Shown in pieces: positions 16,417-25,184 of a stretch of 64,000 nucleotides of DNA. The number at the start of each line of letters is the position of its first letter. Within the stretch, counting starts at the first letter, position 1. Source of the DNA: Nostoc sp. CENA543 (GTDB taxonomy: Bacteria; Cyanobacteriota; Cyanobacteriia; Cyanobacteriales; Nostocaceae); contig NZ_CP023278.1 in assembly GCF_002896875.1 (NCBI RefSeq), positions 1,674,001 through 1,738,000 on the forward strand, written 5' to 3'. Under the pieces are notes generated by a model, which was given only the letters and a program-made list of their open reading frames with translations, ran no database searches and was not told where the DNA came from. The position numbers and the translations under genes are program-made.

Positions 16417-19020
16417 CTATATTATTGGCAATGTAATTTTTACTGTCGTTCCTTGGTTTAAACCAGCACTATATAGAATTATAGTACCTCCCATAAGTTC
16501 AATTAAATGACGAGAAACCGCTAAACCCAACCCTGTACCTTGGTTTTTGGAGGTATTGGCATTATCCAGAATCACAAAGGGATGGAATAGTTTTTCCTGT
16601 TGAGATGGTTCAATTCCTAACCCTGTATCTGTGATAGTTATAATTACTTCATATTTATCAACACTTTGATGTAAAGATGTGGAGATGGTAATACTACCTT
16701 CATCTGTAAATTTAGTAGCATTATCAATAATATTTATCAATACTTGTTTTAGTTTTGCTTTATCTACCTTGACAAGAATAGTTTCAGTTTCTAAATTAGT
16801 CTTTAGCTGCAAACCTTTTTGCTGAATTTTAATTGAGCATAAATTGATAGATTCTAGTAGAACTATTTTCAAATCTGTTGTTTCTAACATTACAGATATT
16901 TTACTAATTTCAATTCTAGATATATCTAGGAAATCATTGATAAGTTTTAATAGATAAATAGACATTTCATCAGCTCGTTCAAGAAATTCGATTTCTTCTT
17001 CTCGACTATCACATAGGTCATCTTTAACTAGGCGTATGCAGTTGATGATAATGTTCATTGGATTTCGTAGCGCATGGAAAGTTGTAGCTAAGAATTGGCT
17101 TTGAGTTTGACTGGCTGTTTTGACTTCTTTCCAAGCTGTTTCTAGTTCTAAACTTCTCAATTCTCTTAATTTGAACTTTCCTTGCTGATGAATAAGGTTG
17201 GCTAAATAGTCATGCACTAGTTGATAGAGATCGGCTGATTTTTCCGGTAGTAAAACAACTAAACCTGATTTGACAAAAATCTCTAACACTAAATCAAGAG
17301 ACGCTGGGTTTACCATCTCTACAAGCGATATCTCTACACCCAAACTCTGCAAATCCCGTTCTAATTCCACACGAGTCTTTAAAGGACGCGTCCCTTGTTC
17401 ATCAGTCAGCAAAAACAGCACAAATTCCGCCAACTGCTGATGTTCTTCCCCGCAGTCATGAATAACTTCATTTAAATAATGCTGCACCAAGTCTTGTTTA
17501 GTGCCGAACTGCCGATATTTTTCTAAAGTAGTAATATTCTCAGCTTGCAACTGCGCTCCCACCACTTGCAATTCAATGGGGCGCACTTCGCCCAACTCTC
17601 CGGCTAAGTCCTCTACCAGTGCATCAACTAAAGCGGGTTCTAATTGAAAGCTAGTATTTGCAGTTAACCGTTCAATAATTGACTTCGCATCCTTGGGGGA
17701 GAAGTTACCCAACTTATAAAGCACACGATGACTGAGAATGTCATTACCAATAATCTGAAAGCTAGGTAAATCATTACATTCCAGCAAGTAATGGATGTAA
17801 TCAACCCGCAAGGATAAGATAACTTTCGCTGATAGAATCTCTAGACACGACCCCAGAAACTCAAAGAACTGCTTACGTTGTGCAGGTTCGGTGTAAACAA
17901 AGAAAAATTCCTCAAATTGATCAAAAACTAGCACCGTGCGGAGGTTGTGTTGTTCTTTTTCGCGCAATAAGTCGAGGAGGGAATTTAGAAACAGGGGAGC
18001 AGAGGAGCAGGGGAGCAGGGGAGAAGGGAAAGAATTAGGGTTTGAGTGAGAGTTTTCTGGATCTGAAGCTGAAGGTTGAGCCTCTGAGGTCGAAACTTGA
18101 GCCTCAGAGGTCGATGTTTGAGCCTCAGAACTCGAAAGTTGAGCCTCTGAGGTCGAAGCGTGAGCCTCTGAGGTTGAAAGTTGAGCCTCTGAGGTCGAAG
18201 GTTGAGCCTTTGAGGTCGAAGGTTGAGCCTCTGAGGTCGAAGCGTGAGCTTCTGAACTCGAAAGTTGAACCTCCGAACCCGAACTGTCAACCTCTGAACT
18301 CGAAACGTCAACATTCCCAGTCCCCAATCCCAACAATTGCCCCAACTCCTTCTCCCAATTGGTATAAACCCGCATAACGATGACTAAGTTATCTTTGCCG
18401 CGAATTGATTGTTGTTGCAAGGCTGGGACTAAACCCGCATTCACTAGCGAACTTTTACCAACTCCAGATTGACCGTGAATAACTATTAATTTATATTCAT
18501 CATCATTGAGGCGTTCAAGCAATCTTTCTACATCTAATTGACGACCGGAGGCTGAAATTTCTGGGGATATATTAGACGTTGTCTGTAACGTCTCTAGCAA
18601 TGTTTGTCGTCTAGCTTCTAATCTCCCTGCGCCAACAAAAGCCCTTAAGCCAAATTGTTGTTCTATCGAGCGTCGTTGCTGTTTAATGTTGTAAGCTTTG
18701 AGATATGCTTTCCGTTCTTTCTGTTCAAAATAAAATTCCTGTAATTGATTGAGAATTTTAATATAAAGTCGGATATCTTCTTGGGGATTTGCCCCGTCTT
18801 TGGCAGTTTCTAAGATACTAATTGCTTCTTGAGTATTACCCAAATTATATTGAGCGCGACTCAAGATAAATTTATATAAGTTTAAGTCGTAAGTTTGAAC
18901 AGATTTGAATAATCTATTATCTAAAGAAGTCTGGGGAATTGTGGGGATGATTGCTAATGCTTGTTTAACTAAGTCTATTGCTTGTTGCCAGTTTGATTCA
19001 GCTAAAGCTACTTCCGCCAA
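16417..19020 (-). CDS. TPR-STAND ATPase-histidine kinase, C-terminal part of an interrupted gene
   Basis: The frame is open from 19212 down to 16417 and is the same frame as the gene before it; only the TAA at 19213-19215 separates them. Its best start is TTG 19020, and no ATG occurs until after the P-loop, so this is probably the larger part of a broken gene. Order: TPR-like helices (1-110), STAND-type NTPase with Walker A IHGQSGVGKSSLVNAG and Walker B TVLVFDQFEEF (150-500), an inserted 7-residue repeat array near 235-310, then a kinase core with H-box FHALRNPMN, N-box IIDNATKF, DTGLGI and GTGLGLAVS. It could phosphorylate an unknown response regulator. No regulator gene is adjacent. Confidence 0.75.
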   Translation of the reverse strand: MAEVALAESNWQQAIDLVKQALAIIPTIPQTSLDNRLFKSVQTYDLNLYKFILSRAQYNLGNTQEAISILETAKDGANPQEDIRLYIKILNQLQEFYFEQKERKAYLKAYNIKQQRRSIEQQFGLRAFVGAGRLEARRQTLLETLQTTSNISPEISASGRQLDVERLLERLNDDEYKLIVIHGQSGVGKSSLVNAGLVPALQQQSIRGKDNLVIVMRVYTNWEKELGQLLGLGTGNVDVSSSEVDSSGSEVQLSSSEAHASTSEAQPSTSKAQPSTSEAQLSTSEAHASTSEAQLSSSEAQTSTSEAQVSTSEAQPSASDPENSHSNPNSFPSPLLPCSSAPLFLNSLLDLLREKEQHNLRTVLVFDQFEEFFFVYTEPAQRKQFFEFLGSCLEILSAKVILSLRVDYIHYLLECNDLPSFQIIGNDILSHRVLYKLGNFSPKDAKSIIERLTANTSFQLEPALVDALVEDLAGELGEVRPIELQVVGAQLQAENITTLEKYRQFGTKQDLVQHYLNEVIHDCGEEHQQLAEFVLFLLTDEQGTRPLKTRVELERDLQSLGVEISLVEMVNPASLDLVLEIFVKSGLVVLLPEKSADLYQLVHDYLANLIHQQGKFKLRELRSLELETAWKEVKTASQTQSQFLATTFHALRNPMNIIINCIRLVKDDLCDSREEEIEFLERADEMSIYLLKLINDFLDISRIEISKISVMLETTDLKIVLLESINLCSIKIQQKGLQLKTNLETETILVKVDKAKLKQVLINIIDNATKFTDEGSITISTSLHQSVDKYEVIITITDTGLGIEPSQQEKLFHPFVILDNANTSKNQGTGLGLAVSRHLIELMGGTIILYSAGLNQGTTVKITLPII
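18075..18305. repeat. Eleven 21-bp tandem units inside the STAND-kinase gene
   Basis: Units resemble gttgagcctctgaggtcgaa with single changes. Because 21 is a multiple of three, each unit adds seven residues (pattern S-T-S-E-A-Q-x) and the array can grow or shrink without a frameshift. It lies in a hydrophilic insert between the P-loop and Walker B. Confidence 0.9.
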
Positions 19021-19212
19021 AAATCCATAATCTCTGGCGATTTCTCTTTGCTGATTATTATTTTGATGAAGAGATAGAGCTTGTTGAGCAAAGGTTTTTA
19101 ATTGTTCCCAAAGGTTTAATTCTTGGAGAACATCACCAATTTTTTCTATAGAATTAGCAATGATATTTGGGCGGTTAATTTGAGTGATTAGTTGAATATA
19201 CTCGTCAATATA

Positions 19213-20121
19213 TTACTGTGTCGCCTGCCAAGTTGGATGTTTTTTATCTTGTTGTTTAATTGCTTCGAGATAAGCACAAAAGGTTTTTTCTCCCAGAATC
19301 TTTACTTGCCATTCTAGGTTATTGTTTTGCTGCCACAGGGTTAAAGCTGTGTGATAATGCTGAATGGCGGCATCTTTTTTATTGTTGATTTGATTGGTTA
19401 AACCTAATAATGATTCTATATAAGCATTAAGTTCGGAGGATTGACCTAACCCCCTAACCCCCTTCCCTAGTAGGGAAGGGGGAATAAGATAAGCCTCTCT
19501 CCTTTTAGGGGAGAGGTTTGGAGAGGGGTTTTCTTGTGAAGGGTCGAGGGAATCACCTATTAGTTCTTTTTTGGCTGCTGTTAATTCAGTCGCTAATTTC
19601 CGATATTCATAGAAATTTAAATTAAGTTGATTATTAAACCATTGATGAGCAGTGTTGATAATAAAATCTATTAATTCTTGGCTGTTAATTTCAAAGCTTT
19701 TCGTAATTGCCCAACTTTCTAAATCTGGTGCAATTTGCATGAATTGTTGATAGATGGCATCATCAATCCACACTACCAAAGGGAAATTAAAATGCTGCCG
19801 AAATTCTTCTCTCACTTGATTCGCAGCAGTTAACATCTGGGATAAATTCTGCACAGTCTCTAAGCCGACAACCATCACACAGCCAGAGATGTTTTCGCCA
19901 AAGGTTTCTTGAATGGCGGAGAACAAAGTCCTATGAGACTGCTGGACTACCAAAACTTGAATGTCAACTTGGCAAATTTCCCGCAATCTGGAAATCAAGC
20001 GATCGCGCAATTGACTATAATTACACCGTGCCAAAATCAGCTTGAACTGTCCGACGCTATTTTCAATAGCCCAAGCCAATTGTATAAGAGAGCGATCGCT
20101 ATTTTCTTGGTTATTAGTCAT
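19213..20121 (-). CDS. N-terminal part of the interrupted STAND/TPR kinase gene
   Basis: 302 aa from ATG 20121. Residues 1-165 look like a worn P-loop domain found at the front of bacterial TPR/STAND proteins: LILARCNYSQLRDRLISRL early, then FPLVVWIDDAIYQQFMQIAP in Walker-B position, with no intact Walker A. TPR-like helices follow. About 35 residues near 205-240 (NPSPNLSPKRRE...PPSLLGKGVRGLG) come from an inserted intergenic repeat. It ends HPTWQATQ-stop; the same frame then continues YIDEYIQLIT. I infer that the TAA is a recent nonsense change or a truly split gene. The start codon lies at the edge of a tgacta repeat. Confidence 0.7.
   Translation of the reverse strand: MTNNQENSDRSLIQLAWAIENSVGQFKLILARCNYSQLRDRLISRLREICQVDIQVLVVQQSHRTLFSAIQETFGENISGCVMVVGLETVQNLSQMLTAANQVREEFRQHFNFPLVVWIDDAIYQQFMQIAPDLESWAITKSFEINSQELIDFIINTAHQWFNNQLNLNFYEYRKLATELTAAKKELIGDSLDPSQENPSPNLSPKRREAYLIPPSLLGKGVRGLGQSSELNAYIESLLGLTNQINNKKDAAIQHYHTALTLWQQNNNLEWQVKILGEKTFCAYLEAIKQQDKKHPTWQATQ
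19441..19536. repeat. Intergenic-type palindromic repeat inserted in frame in a gene
   Basis: Two hairpins: a perfect 12-bp stem (cccccttcccta at 19458-19469 with tagggaaggggg at 19471-19482) and a second cctctctcc/ggggagagg stem. The translated motif PPSLLGKGVRGLG is a well-known signature of a Nostoc intergenic repeat, here read as protein. Confidence 0.75.
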
Positions 20122-20200
20122 GAGTCAATAGTCATTAGTCAATAGTCAACAGTCATTACTCATTACTCATTACTTATTACTTATTACTCCTTAGTTTTTC
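20118..20200. repeat. Heptamer arrays (tagtcat and attactc types)
   Basis: Consecutive gtcaata/gtcatta units followed by ttactca/ttactta units upstream of the STAND gene. The first unit contains its ATG. Confidence 0.8.
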
Positions 20201-20257
20201 TTCCCCTGTCTCCCTTGTCTCCCCTGTCTCCCTTGTCCCCCCCACACCCCTACACCC

Positions 20258-21610
20258 CTACTCATTCAACTCCCTCGCCTCAGCCAAAATTGGGTTAACA
20301 TCAAACCACGACTCGCCGCTATCTCGATATTCAAACACAAAGCGACTGCGGATTAATTTTTGATATCCGTCATCGTCGCTGACTCTTTTATTCCGCTTGA
20401 CATCCCTTAACAATTGCCATTCTGACTGGGAAATCGGTAACATCATTTCATTGCGGCGAGAACGTATCACTTGTTCTAAAGTTTTGCGGCTGAGGGGAAG
20501 TGACATTTCTTCCATAATCCAGCTATTCAACAGCCTCAGCAAGTCCCGCACATGACCACCACTCATGATACATAAACGCTCTAGGGTGCTAACGCTGTCA
20601 AAAATCTCGGTAATCTTTTCTGTGCGTGCTGCTGGTTCTAAGTCGGGAAAGGCTCTGGCTAATACCATCTGTTGCATTAACCCCATCCCCTCTTGATGGA
20701 TACTGCCATCAGGATACACTACAGACACCATCGGTAAGACTTTGGGGTCTTCGTGAAATCGCTGGGTTAATGTGCCGTAATCATTGGAAAACTTCAGGGA
20801 CAGGGGCATGGTGTAAACTAGGTGACAATCCAGCTTGGTGAGATATTCACCTTGGTCTACAAATAAATATTCCTGTTGTGGTCTTCCCCAAGGTTTGGGA
20901 CTATTATCTATGCGGTCGAGGTTATCGACAATGACGACGAGTCCTTGTTTTCCTTGCTGCTTGAGTTTATTAATAGCTGGCTGCAATAATTCTTGATTAA
21001 TAGCGTCTAATAGCTGAATTTTCTGCGGTGCAAGATATTGATTGATTTTCTCCCGGAGTTTAGGATCGCTTTTAATCTTGGTGGTGATTTCGCCAATACC
21101 CATAGATAGGGAGAGTTTTTCCTTCTCCGCACTAAAACCCACATCACCCACTACGGGAACTTTCGCTTTAACTCCCGTCACCTCAGCGTTAAGCAAGTTC
21201 AACGCGCCTTGCAACAGAGCATTAAATTTGTTGGTATCTTCCAAGATAATTTTATCGAGACTTTGACTAATGCGGCGTGCGATCGCCAGCAGCACATCAG
21301 CAATACCCACATCGGTAATTTCTAAGTCATCGGTAGACTCAAAATACACCACATGAAAGCCTAACCTTTCTAATTCTGCCTGTAGTCTAATCAGTTCGGT
21401 AGATTTCCCACAGCCAATATGTCCGGTAAATAATGTGCAAGTAGGTTCATCCGGCTGAAAAAAGGTGATTCTTTTTTTGAGAGTTTGAATAATGTCCCCA
21501 CCACGCACCGATGAGAAATCAATATAAAACTTACTATCTAAGCTATTGTTAATGAACAGAGTCCGGCTAGGGTCTGTTGCTTTAAAGAATGCCCGTAAAT
21601 CTATAGCCAT
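20258..21610 (-). CDS. AAA-type P-loop ATPase of unknown role
   Basis: 450 aa from ATG 21610 (MAIDLRAFFKATDPSRTLF). Walker A is GHIGCGKST near residue 65 and Walker B LVVIVDNLDRI near 220, with an arginine-rich C-terminal part (IRSRRNEMM). The second half resembles the winged-helix region of AAA/STAND ATPases such as KAP- or Orc/Cdc6-like proteins. Similar ATPases commonly sit beside TPR/STAND proteins in Nostocales, so the gene downstream (the broken STAND kinase, 137 bp away, same strand) is a likely partner. No DNA-binding or transmembrane segment is visible. Its stop codon is formed by a ggggtgtag repeat. Function unknown. Confidence 0.7.
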   Translation of the reverse strand: MAIDLRAFFKATDPSRTLFINNSLDSKFYIDFSSVRGGDIIQTLKKRITFFQPDEPTCTLFTGHIGCGKSTELIRLQAELERLGFHVVYFESTDDLEITDVGIADVLLAIARRISQSLDKIILEDTNKFNALLQGALNLLNAEVTGVKAKVPVVGDVGFSAEKEKLSLSMGIGEITTKIKSDPKLREKINQYLAPQKIQLLDAINQELLQPAINKLKQQGKQGLVVIVDNLDRIDNSPKPWGRPQQEYLFVDQGEYLTKLDCHLVYTMPLSLKFSNDYGTLTQRFHEDPKVLPMVSVVYPDGSIHQEGMGLMQQMVLARAFPDLEPAARTEKITEIFDSVSTLERLCIMSGGHVRDLLRLLNSWIMEEMSLPLSRKTLEQVIRSRRNEMMLPISQSEWQLLRDVKRNKRVSDDDGYQKLIRSRFVFEYRDSGESWFDVNPILAEARELNE

Positions 21611-21770
21611 AAATCTGGTAATCAAGCTGACATTGCCACTTTGTACAAGCTTGATTACCAGAATAAAATTTTTTACACCCTGTTCCTAAAATTTTCCAGT
21701 TTTTCTTAGAATTTAGCCAATTATCCAAAATCAAGCAACAGATGCAACACTGAAATCGTAGGTAAAAGCT

Positions 21771-21812
21771 TTAGAGACTTCCAGAGAATCAACTATCCAA
21801 TTTATCTGCTTC
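21771..21812. repeat. Decayed fragment resembling family A repeat end
   Basis: 'ttagagacttccagagaatc' followed by aactatccaattta is close to the left arm of the copy at 39449. No matching right end is visible. Confidence 0.4.
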
Positions 21813-21863
21813 ACAACACTGTCTTTCACCTGCTCCCTGATCATTAAGGTGATTTTATATTTT

Positions 21864-23912
21864 TTAACTCACCATAACGGAAGGCTGCATAGGAATTTCT
21901 ATGCAAAACTCACACCCCTGTCCAGGAATACAATTAAAACTCAGTTGTCCTTCGTGTTCTTCAACAATAATTTTGTAGCTAATAGATAGCCCTAATCCTG
22001 TACCTTTTCCTGGTGGCTTCGTCGTAAAAAATGGTTCAAAAATCCGCCCTTGAAAATTCTCTGGAATACCACAGCCATTGTCAGCAATAGTAATCATAAT
22101 TTTCTGGTTATCATTTAACTTTGTTGAGATCACAATTTTGGGTTCGACAATAAATTTACCTAAGTTTGTGGACTCTTCTAAAGCATCAATGGCATTATTG
22201 AGCAAATTCATAAACACTTGATTAATCTGCGCTGCATAACAAAATACTTTAGGTAATTTGCTATATTTCCTAATCACTTTGATGGCTGGCAGATTATGTT
22301 TTGCTTGTAGCCGATGTTGTAAGATTAGCAGCGTACTTTCAATGCCTTCATGCAGGTCAATAGGCTTCATATCTGCTTCGTCTAATCGAGCGAAAGTCCT
22401 CAGTGATAAAACTAACTGAGCAATTCGCTCTGCGCCTATCCTCATAGATTTAATAATTCTTGGTAGGTCATCAGCAATATAATCAAAATCTAATTCTGTT
22501 AACTCTTCTTGAACTTCTTTGCATGGATTTGGGTAATTTTTTTGGTAAACAGAGATCAATTTTAATAAGCTATCTGCGTGTTCCTTAATATGGCTAATAT
22601 TGCCGTAGATGAAATTAATTGGATTATTAATTTCATGGGCAACTCCTGCTACTAGTTGTCCCAAACTTGCCATTTTTTCAGCTTGAACTAGCTGGCTTTG
22701 AGTTGCTTGTAATTCTTTGAGGGCTTGGCTAATTTCTTCCTTTTGGCGTTGAGTTTCTGCGAGTAATTCTGCTTGTTGTAAAGCTACACCCAATTGAGTA
22801 CCGACTTGAGTGAGTAAATACACTTCATCTTCTTGCCAAAATCGAGTGCCTGAGTTTTGATAAACTGCCAACAAACCCCACAGTCTTTGACCGTGGTAAA
22901 TAGCAATAATCACATAGGCTCTAGCCTGATAAATTTCTAATACATTGAGATAGCAATCACTAAAGCCAGCGTTGTAAATATCATAACAAACGCGATAAAC
23001 TTCACCTTTGCTAAACCGACCACCTTGTGTATCTTGTAAATAACTATCGACAACAGGAGCCTGAGCTAAATCTTTAGCACTACAGCTACTGACATTATCT
23101 TTGAGTTCTGGTCTTTGTAATTGTTCATCTATGAGGGAAATCCAGCCTTCTGCTACAGATTCATAGACAAATTCCCCACTCCAATCTTCATTAAAGCGAT
23201 AGATAGCAACACGATCAGCATTGATTAATTTTCTGATTTCTGTAGTGCTAGTACGGAAAATTGTTTCTAAATCAAGGGACTGACGAATTTTTTCAATGGC
23301 GATCGCGATCGTCTTTTGCCATTCTATGGCTTTTTCTTGGGCTTTGGCCTGTGCTAGTTGTGTTGATTGACTGTGAACTTGTTCTATATATTCTGCTTGC
23401 TGTAAAGCTAACCCCAAATGTTCAGCGATTAATTTCACAAACTCGATTTCTGAAGTATTCCATTTTCGTTCAGCACGGCACCGACAAATACATAATAATC
23501 CCCACAAATCCCTACCCTTCATTAAAGGCGCAGCCAGATTTTCACAGGCTAGCAAATTCTCTCGCATCTGAATTTGATAGTGACTGACACCAGAATGAGA
23601 AATATCAGCGATGGCGTTAATTGCACCTTGTTGATCAAGTTGAGCAAATTCCTTGATTAAATCACAACTGTCTGATTCTGCTATTGATGGATAACTCAAC
23701 TTCTGATCCACATCTTCATAGACAAATTCGCCTTCCCATCCCAAACCAGGATAAAACCGAAACACCCCAACCCTATCGGTGTTAAGTGATTGACGCACTT
23801 CCGTCACCGTAAACTTGAATATGCTATCTATGTCCAAAGACTCACGAATTTGGGCTATTACTTTAGACAAAGCTTCATTCATACTCTCTCGGTAATTTTT
23901 ACATTGAGTCAT
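21864..23912 (-). CDS. GAF-GAF sensor histidine kinase
   Basis: 682 aa from ATG 23912. Two GAF domains (about 10-180 and 215-380) share the pattern LNTDRVGVFRF...GEFVYEDV / INADRVAIYRF...GEFVYESV, which is common in cyanobacterial light or small-molecule sensors. I see no clear bilin Cys-His pair typical of a photoactive site, so the ligand is open. A coiled-coil (KEEISQALKELQATQSQLVQ) leads to the kinase: H-box AGVAHEINNPINF, N-box FMNLLNNAIDAL, G1 ADNGCGIP and G2 GTGLGLSISYKI. It is soluble with no transmembrane segment. A TTG upstream (24011) could add 33 residues but is unlikely. No response regulator is adjacent. Confidence 0.88.
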   Translation of the reverse strand: MTQCKNYRESMNEALSKVIAQIRESLDIDSIFKFTVTEVRQSLNTDRVGVFRFYPGLGWEGEFVYEDVDQKLSYPSIAESDSCDLIKEFAQLDQQGAINAIADISHSGVSHYQIQMRENLLACENLAAPLMKGRDLWGLLCICRCRAERKWNTSEIEFVKLIAEHLGLALQQAEYIEQVHSQSTQLAQAKAQEKAIEWQKTIAIAIEKIRQSLDLETIFRTSTTEIRKLINADRVAIYRFNEDWSGEFVYESVAEGWISLIDEQLQRPELKDNVSSCSAKDLAQAPVVDSYLQDTQGGRFSKGEVYRVCYDIYNAGFSDCYLNVLEIYQARAYVIIAIYHGQRLWGLLAVYQNSGTRFWQEDEVYLLTQVGTQLGVALQQAELLAETQRQKEEISQALKELQATQSQLVQAEKMASLGQLVAGVAHEINNPINFIYGNISHIKEHADSLLKLISVYQKNYPNPCKEVQEELTELDFDYIADDLPRIIKSMRIGAERIAQLVLSLRTFARLDEADMKPIDLHEGIESTLLILQHRLQAKHNLPAIKVIRKYSKLPKVFCYAAQINQVFMNLLNNAIDALEESTNLGKFIVEPKIVISTKLNDNQKIMITIADNGCGIPENFQGRIFEPFFTTKPPGKGTGLGLSISYKIIVEEHEGQLSFNCIPGQGCEFCIEIPMQPSVMVS

Positions 23913-24157
23913 AATTCTAGAATTCCCCAAAGCACCCAAGTATCTAACATGGAATTGTGGATTTTGATTGTTTAACCTCTTGATTAAAAAGTGAGGGACA
24001 CGATAAACCAATACCGTGTCCCTACGAGAATATTCTTGAAAAAACTGCGTTGTGTTAATGCTTTAGTCAAGCATGGCAGTGATTAAACTACCATCTACAG
24101 TATAGGAAAAGACTACAAAATAAGCATTTTTGACAGTTGCCTTTTCCTCATAGAGAA

Positions 24158-24322
24158 TCATCGCCGTTTGGGGGTACTGCGTCGCAAGTCGCGTTTTTCG
24201 TTATCTCGCAGACGGCGATCGCGCCATTCTGCCAATGTCAAATAACCAACACCGCCAGTGACTGCTAGTAACAGCACCAAGGCAACTAAGGCCAAAATAC
24301 CCAGGAATGGATTTTCTACCAT
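24158..24322 (-). CDS. Small membrane protein (54 aa) downstream of petN
   Basis: Translated by hand: MVENPFLGILALVALVLLLA, then a Gly-rich turn, WRDRRLRDNEKRDLRRS and PKRR. There is one hydrophobic span at residues 6-29 and a strongly basic, probably cytosolic tail. Its ATG lies 4 bases past the petN stop on the same strand, so the two are almost certainly one transcript. I do not recognise the family. The position suggests a small factor linked to the cytochrome b6f complex or thylakoid membrane, which is inference only. Confidence 0.65.
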   Translation of the reverse strand: MVENPFLGILALVALVLLLAVTGGVGYLTLAEWRDRRLRDNEKRDLRRSTPKRR

Positions 24323-24326
24323 GCCT

Positions 24327-24413
24327 CTACAGTCCGTTACGACCCCATACTACCATTGCAATTGACCAAGTAAACACAACTAACAGTGATACCCAACCCA
24401 ATGTCAAAATCAT
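24327..24413 (-). CDS. petN: Cytochrome b6f complex subunit 8 (PetN)
   Basis: Found by hand; too short for usual ORF limits. 28 aa starting [20 protein letters not shown] and ending VVWGRNGL, which matches the highly conserved PetN peptide (ILTLGWV...[15 protein letters not shown]). It is a single-span thylakoid subunit needed for assembly and stability of the dimeric cytochrome b6f complex, which links plastoquinol oxidation to plastocyanin or cytochrome c6. The rest of the complex is not in this window. The gap 23913-24157 downstream holds no gene I can see. Confidence 0.95.
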   Translation of the reverse strand: MILTLGWVSLLVVFTWSIAMVVWGRNGL

Positions 24414-24586
24414 AGTTTTACTTTGGAAATTATTTACAAAACGTCTCTAATATTTATCATACTGGGGACTAGGAATTTTAGATTTTGGATTTTGGATTTT
24501 AGATTGATGGATTGACACTCAATCTGAAATCCACTCATTGAATTGCCCATTCCCCAATCCCTAATCCCTAATAATTAATTCAGATT

Positions 24587-25042
24587 ATGAACCGAATTTT
24601 AGATCAGCAATACCTTGCAGAACGTTTAGAATCCCTGAAAGCCGGAATTATTGGGGCTTTTTCTTTAAGTTTTGCTTTTTTAATAACTAGTCTTGTCAAT
24701 ACCTTAGTGCTAGCCAAGTCTTTTCCTATACTCGTAAGTCTGCAAAGAGAATTAAACTGGTATTGGTTATTGAGTGGTGCGATCGCCGCTTTTTCTGGTT
24801 TACTATTCGGAGTCACTTACCGCTACATCATCCGCACCGATCAAAATCCGCACTTAAGTTCTGGTGGTGTGCTAGCCTTTGGTTTAGTGCGAGGCTTAAG
24901 TCAAACGGAAGCATTCAACACCCACACCCACCTTTTAGCCTTCGTAGTTTTAGTAGGTGAGAGTATATTATGGTTTGCGATCGCCGCGATCGCGATTGAC
25001 ACCGCAATTAAATTTGCTTGGTTAAAGCCTTTTGGTCAATAG
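24587..25042 (+). CDS. Conserved cyanobacterial membrane protein, function unknown
   Basis: 151 aa with three to four hydrophobic segments (about 18-45, 60-77, 85-100 and 115-140). A conserved-looking interior reads GLLFGVTYRYIIRTDQNPHL and GGVLAFGLVRGLSQTE. Homologues appear to exist in plants as plastid proteins, from memory, but I know of no assigned role. The ATG 24587 follows an attttggatttt repeat region. It is divergent from petN (173 bp between starts), so the two share a promoter region. Confidence 0.7.
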   Translation: MNRILDQQYLAERLESLKAGIIGAFSLSFAFLITSLVNTLVLAKSFPILVSLQRELNWYWLLSGAIAAFSGLLFGVTYRYIIRTDQNPHLSSGGVLAFGLVRGLSQTEAFNTHTHLLAFVVLVGESILWFAIAAIAIDTAIKFAWLKPFGQ

Positions 25043-25107
25043 TCATTAGTCATTAGTCAATAGTCATTAGTCATTAGTCATTAGTCATTAGTCATTAGTC
25101 ATTAGTT
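25040..25107. repeat. Heptamer array (tagtcat type)
   Basis: About nine units of ttagtca/ttagtcaatag immediately follow the stop codon of the upstream membrane protein gene. Confidence 0.85.
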
Positions 25108-25184
25108 GTTCTCCTCTGCTTCCCACACTCCCCACACTTCCCACACTCCCCACACTCCCCAATCCCCATGCCCAAAATCTTCGG

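Noticed and set aside
17985-18377. Genes on other frames across the 21-bp array
   Set aside because: They are long only because the repeat has no stop in those frames; the kinase frame is clearly the coding one.
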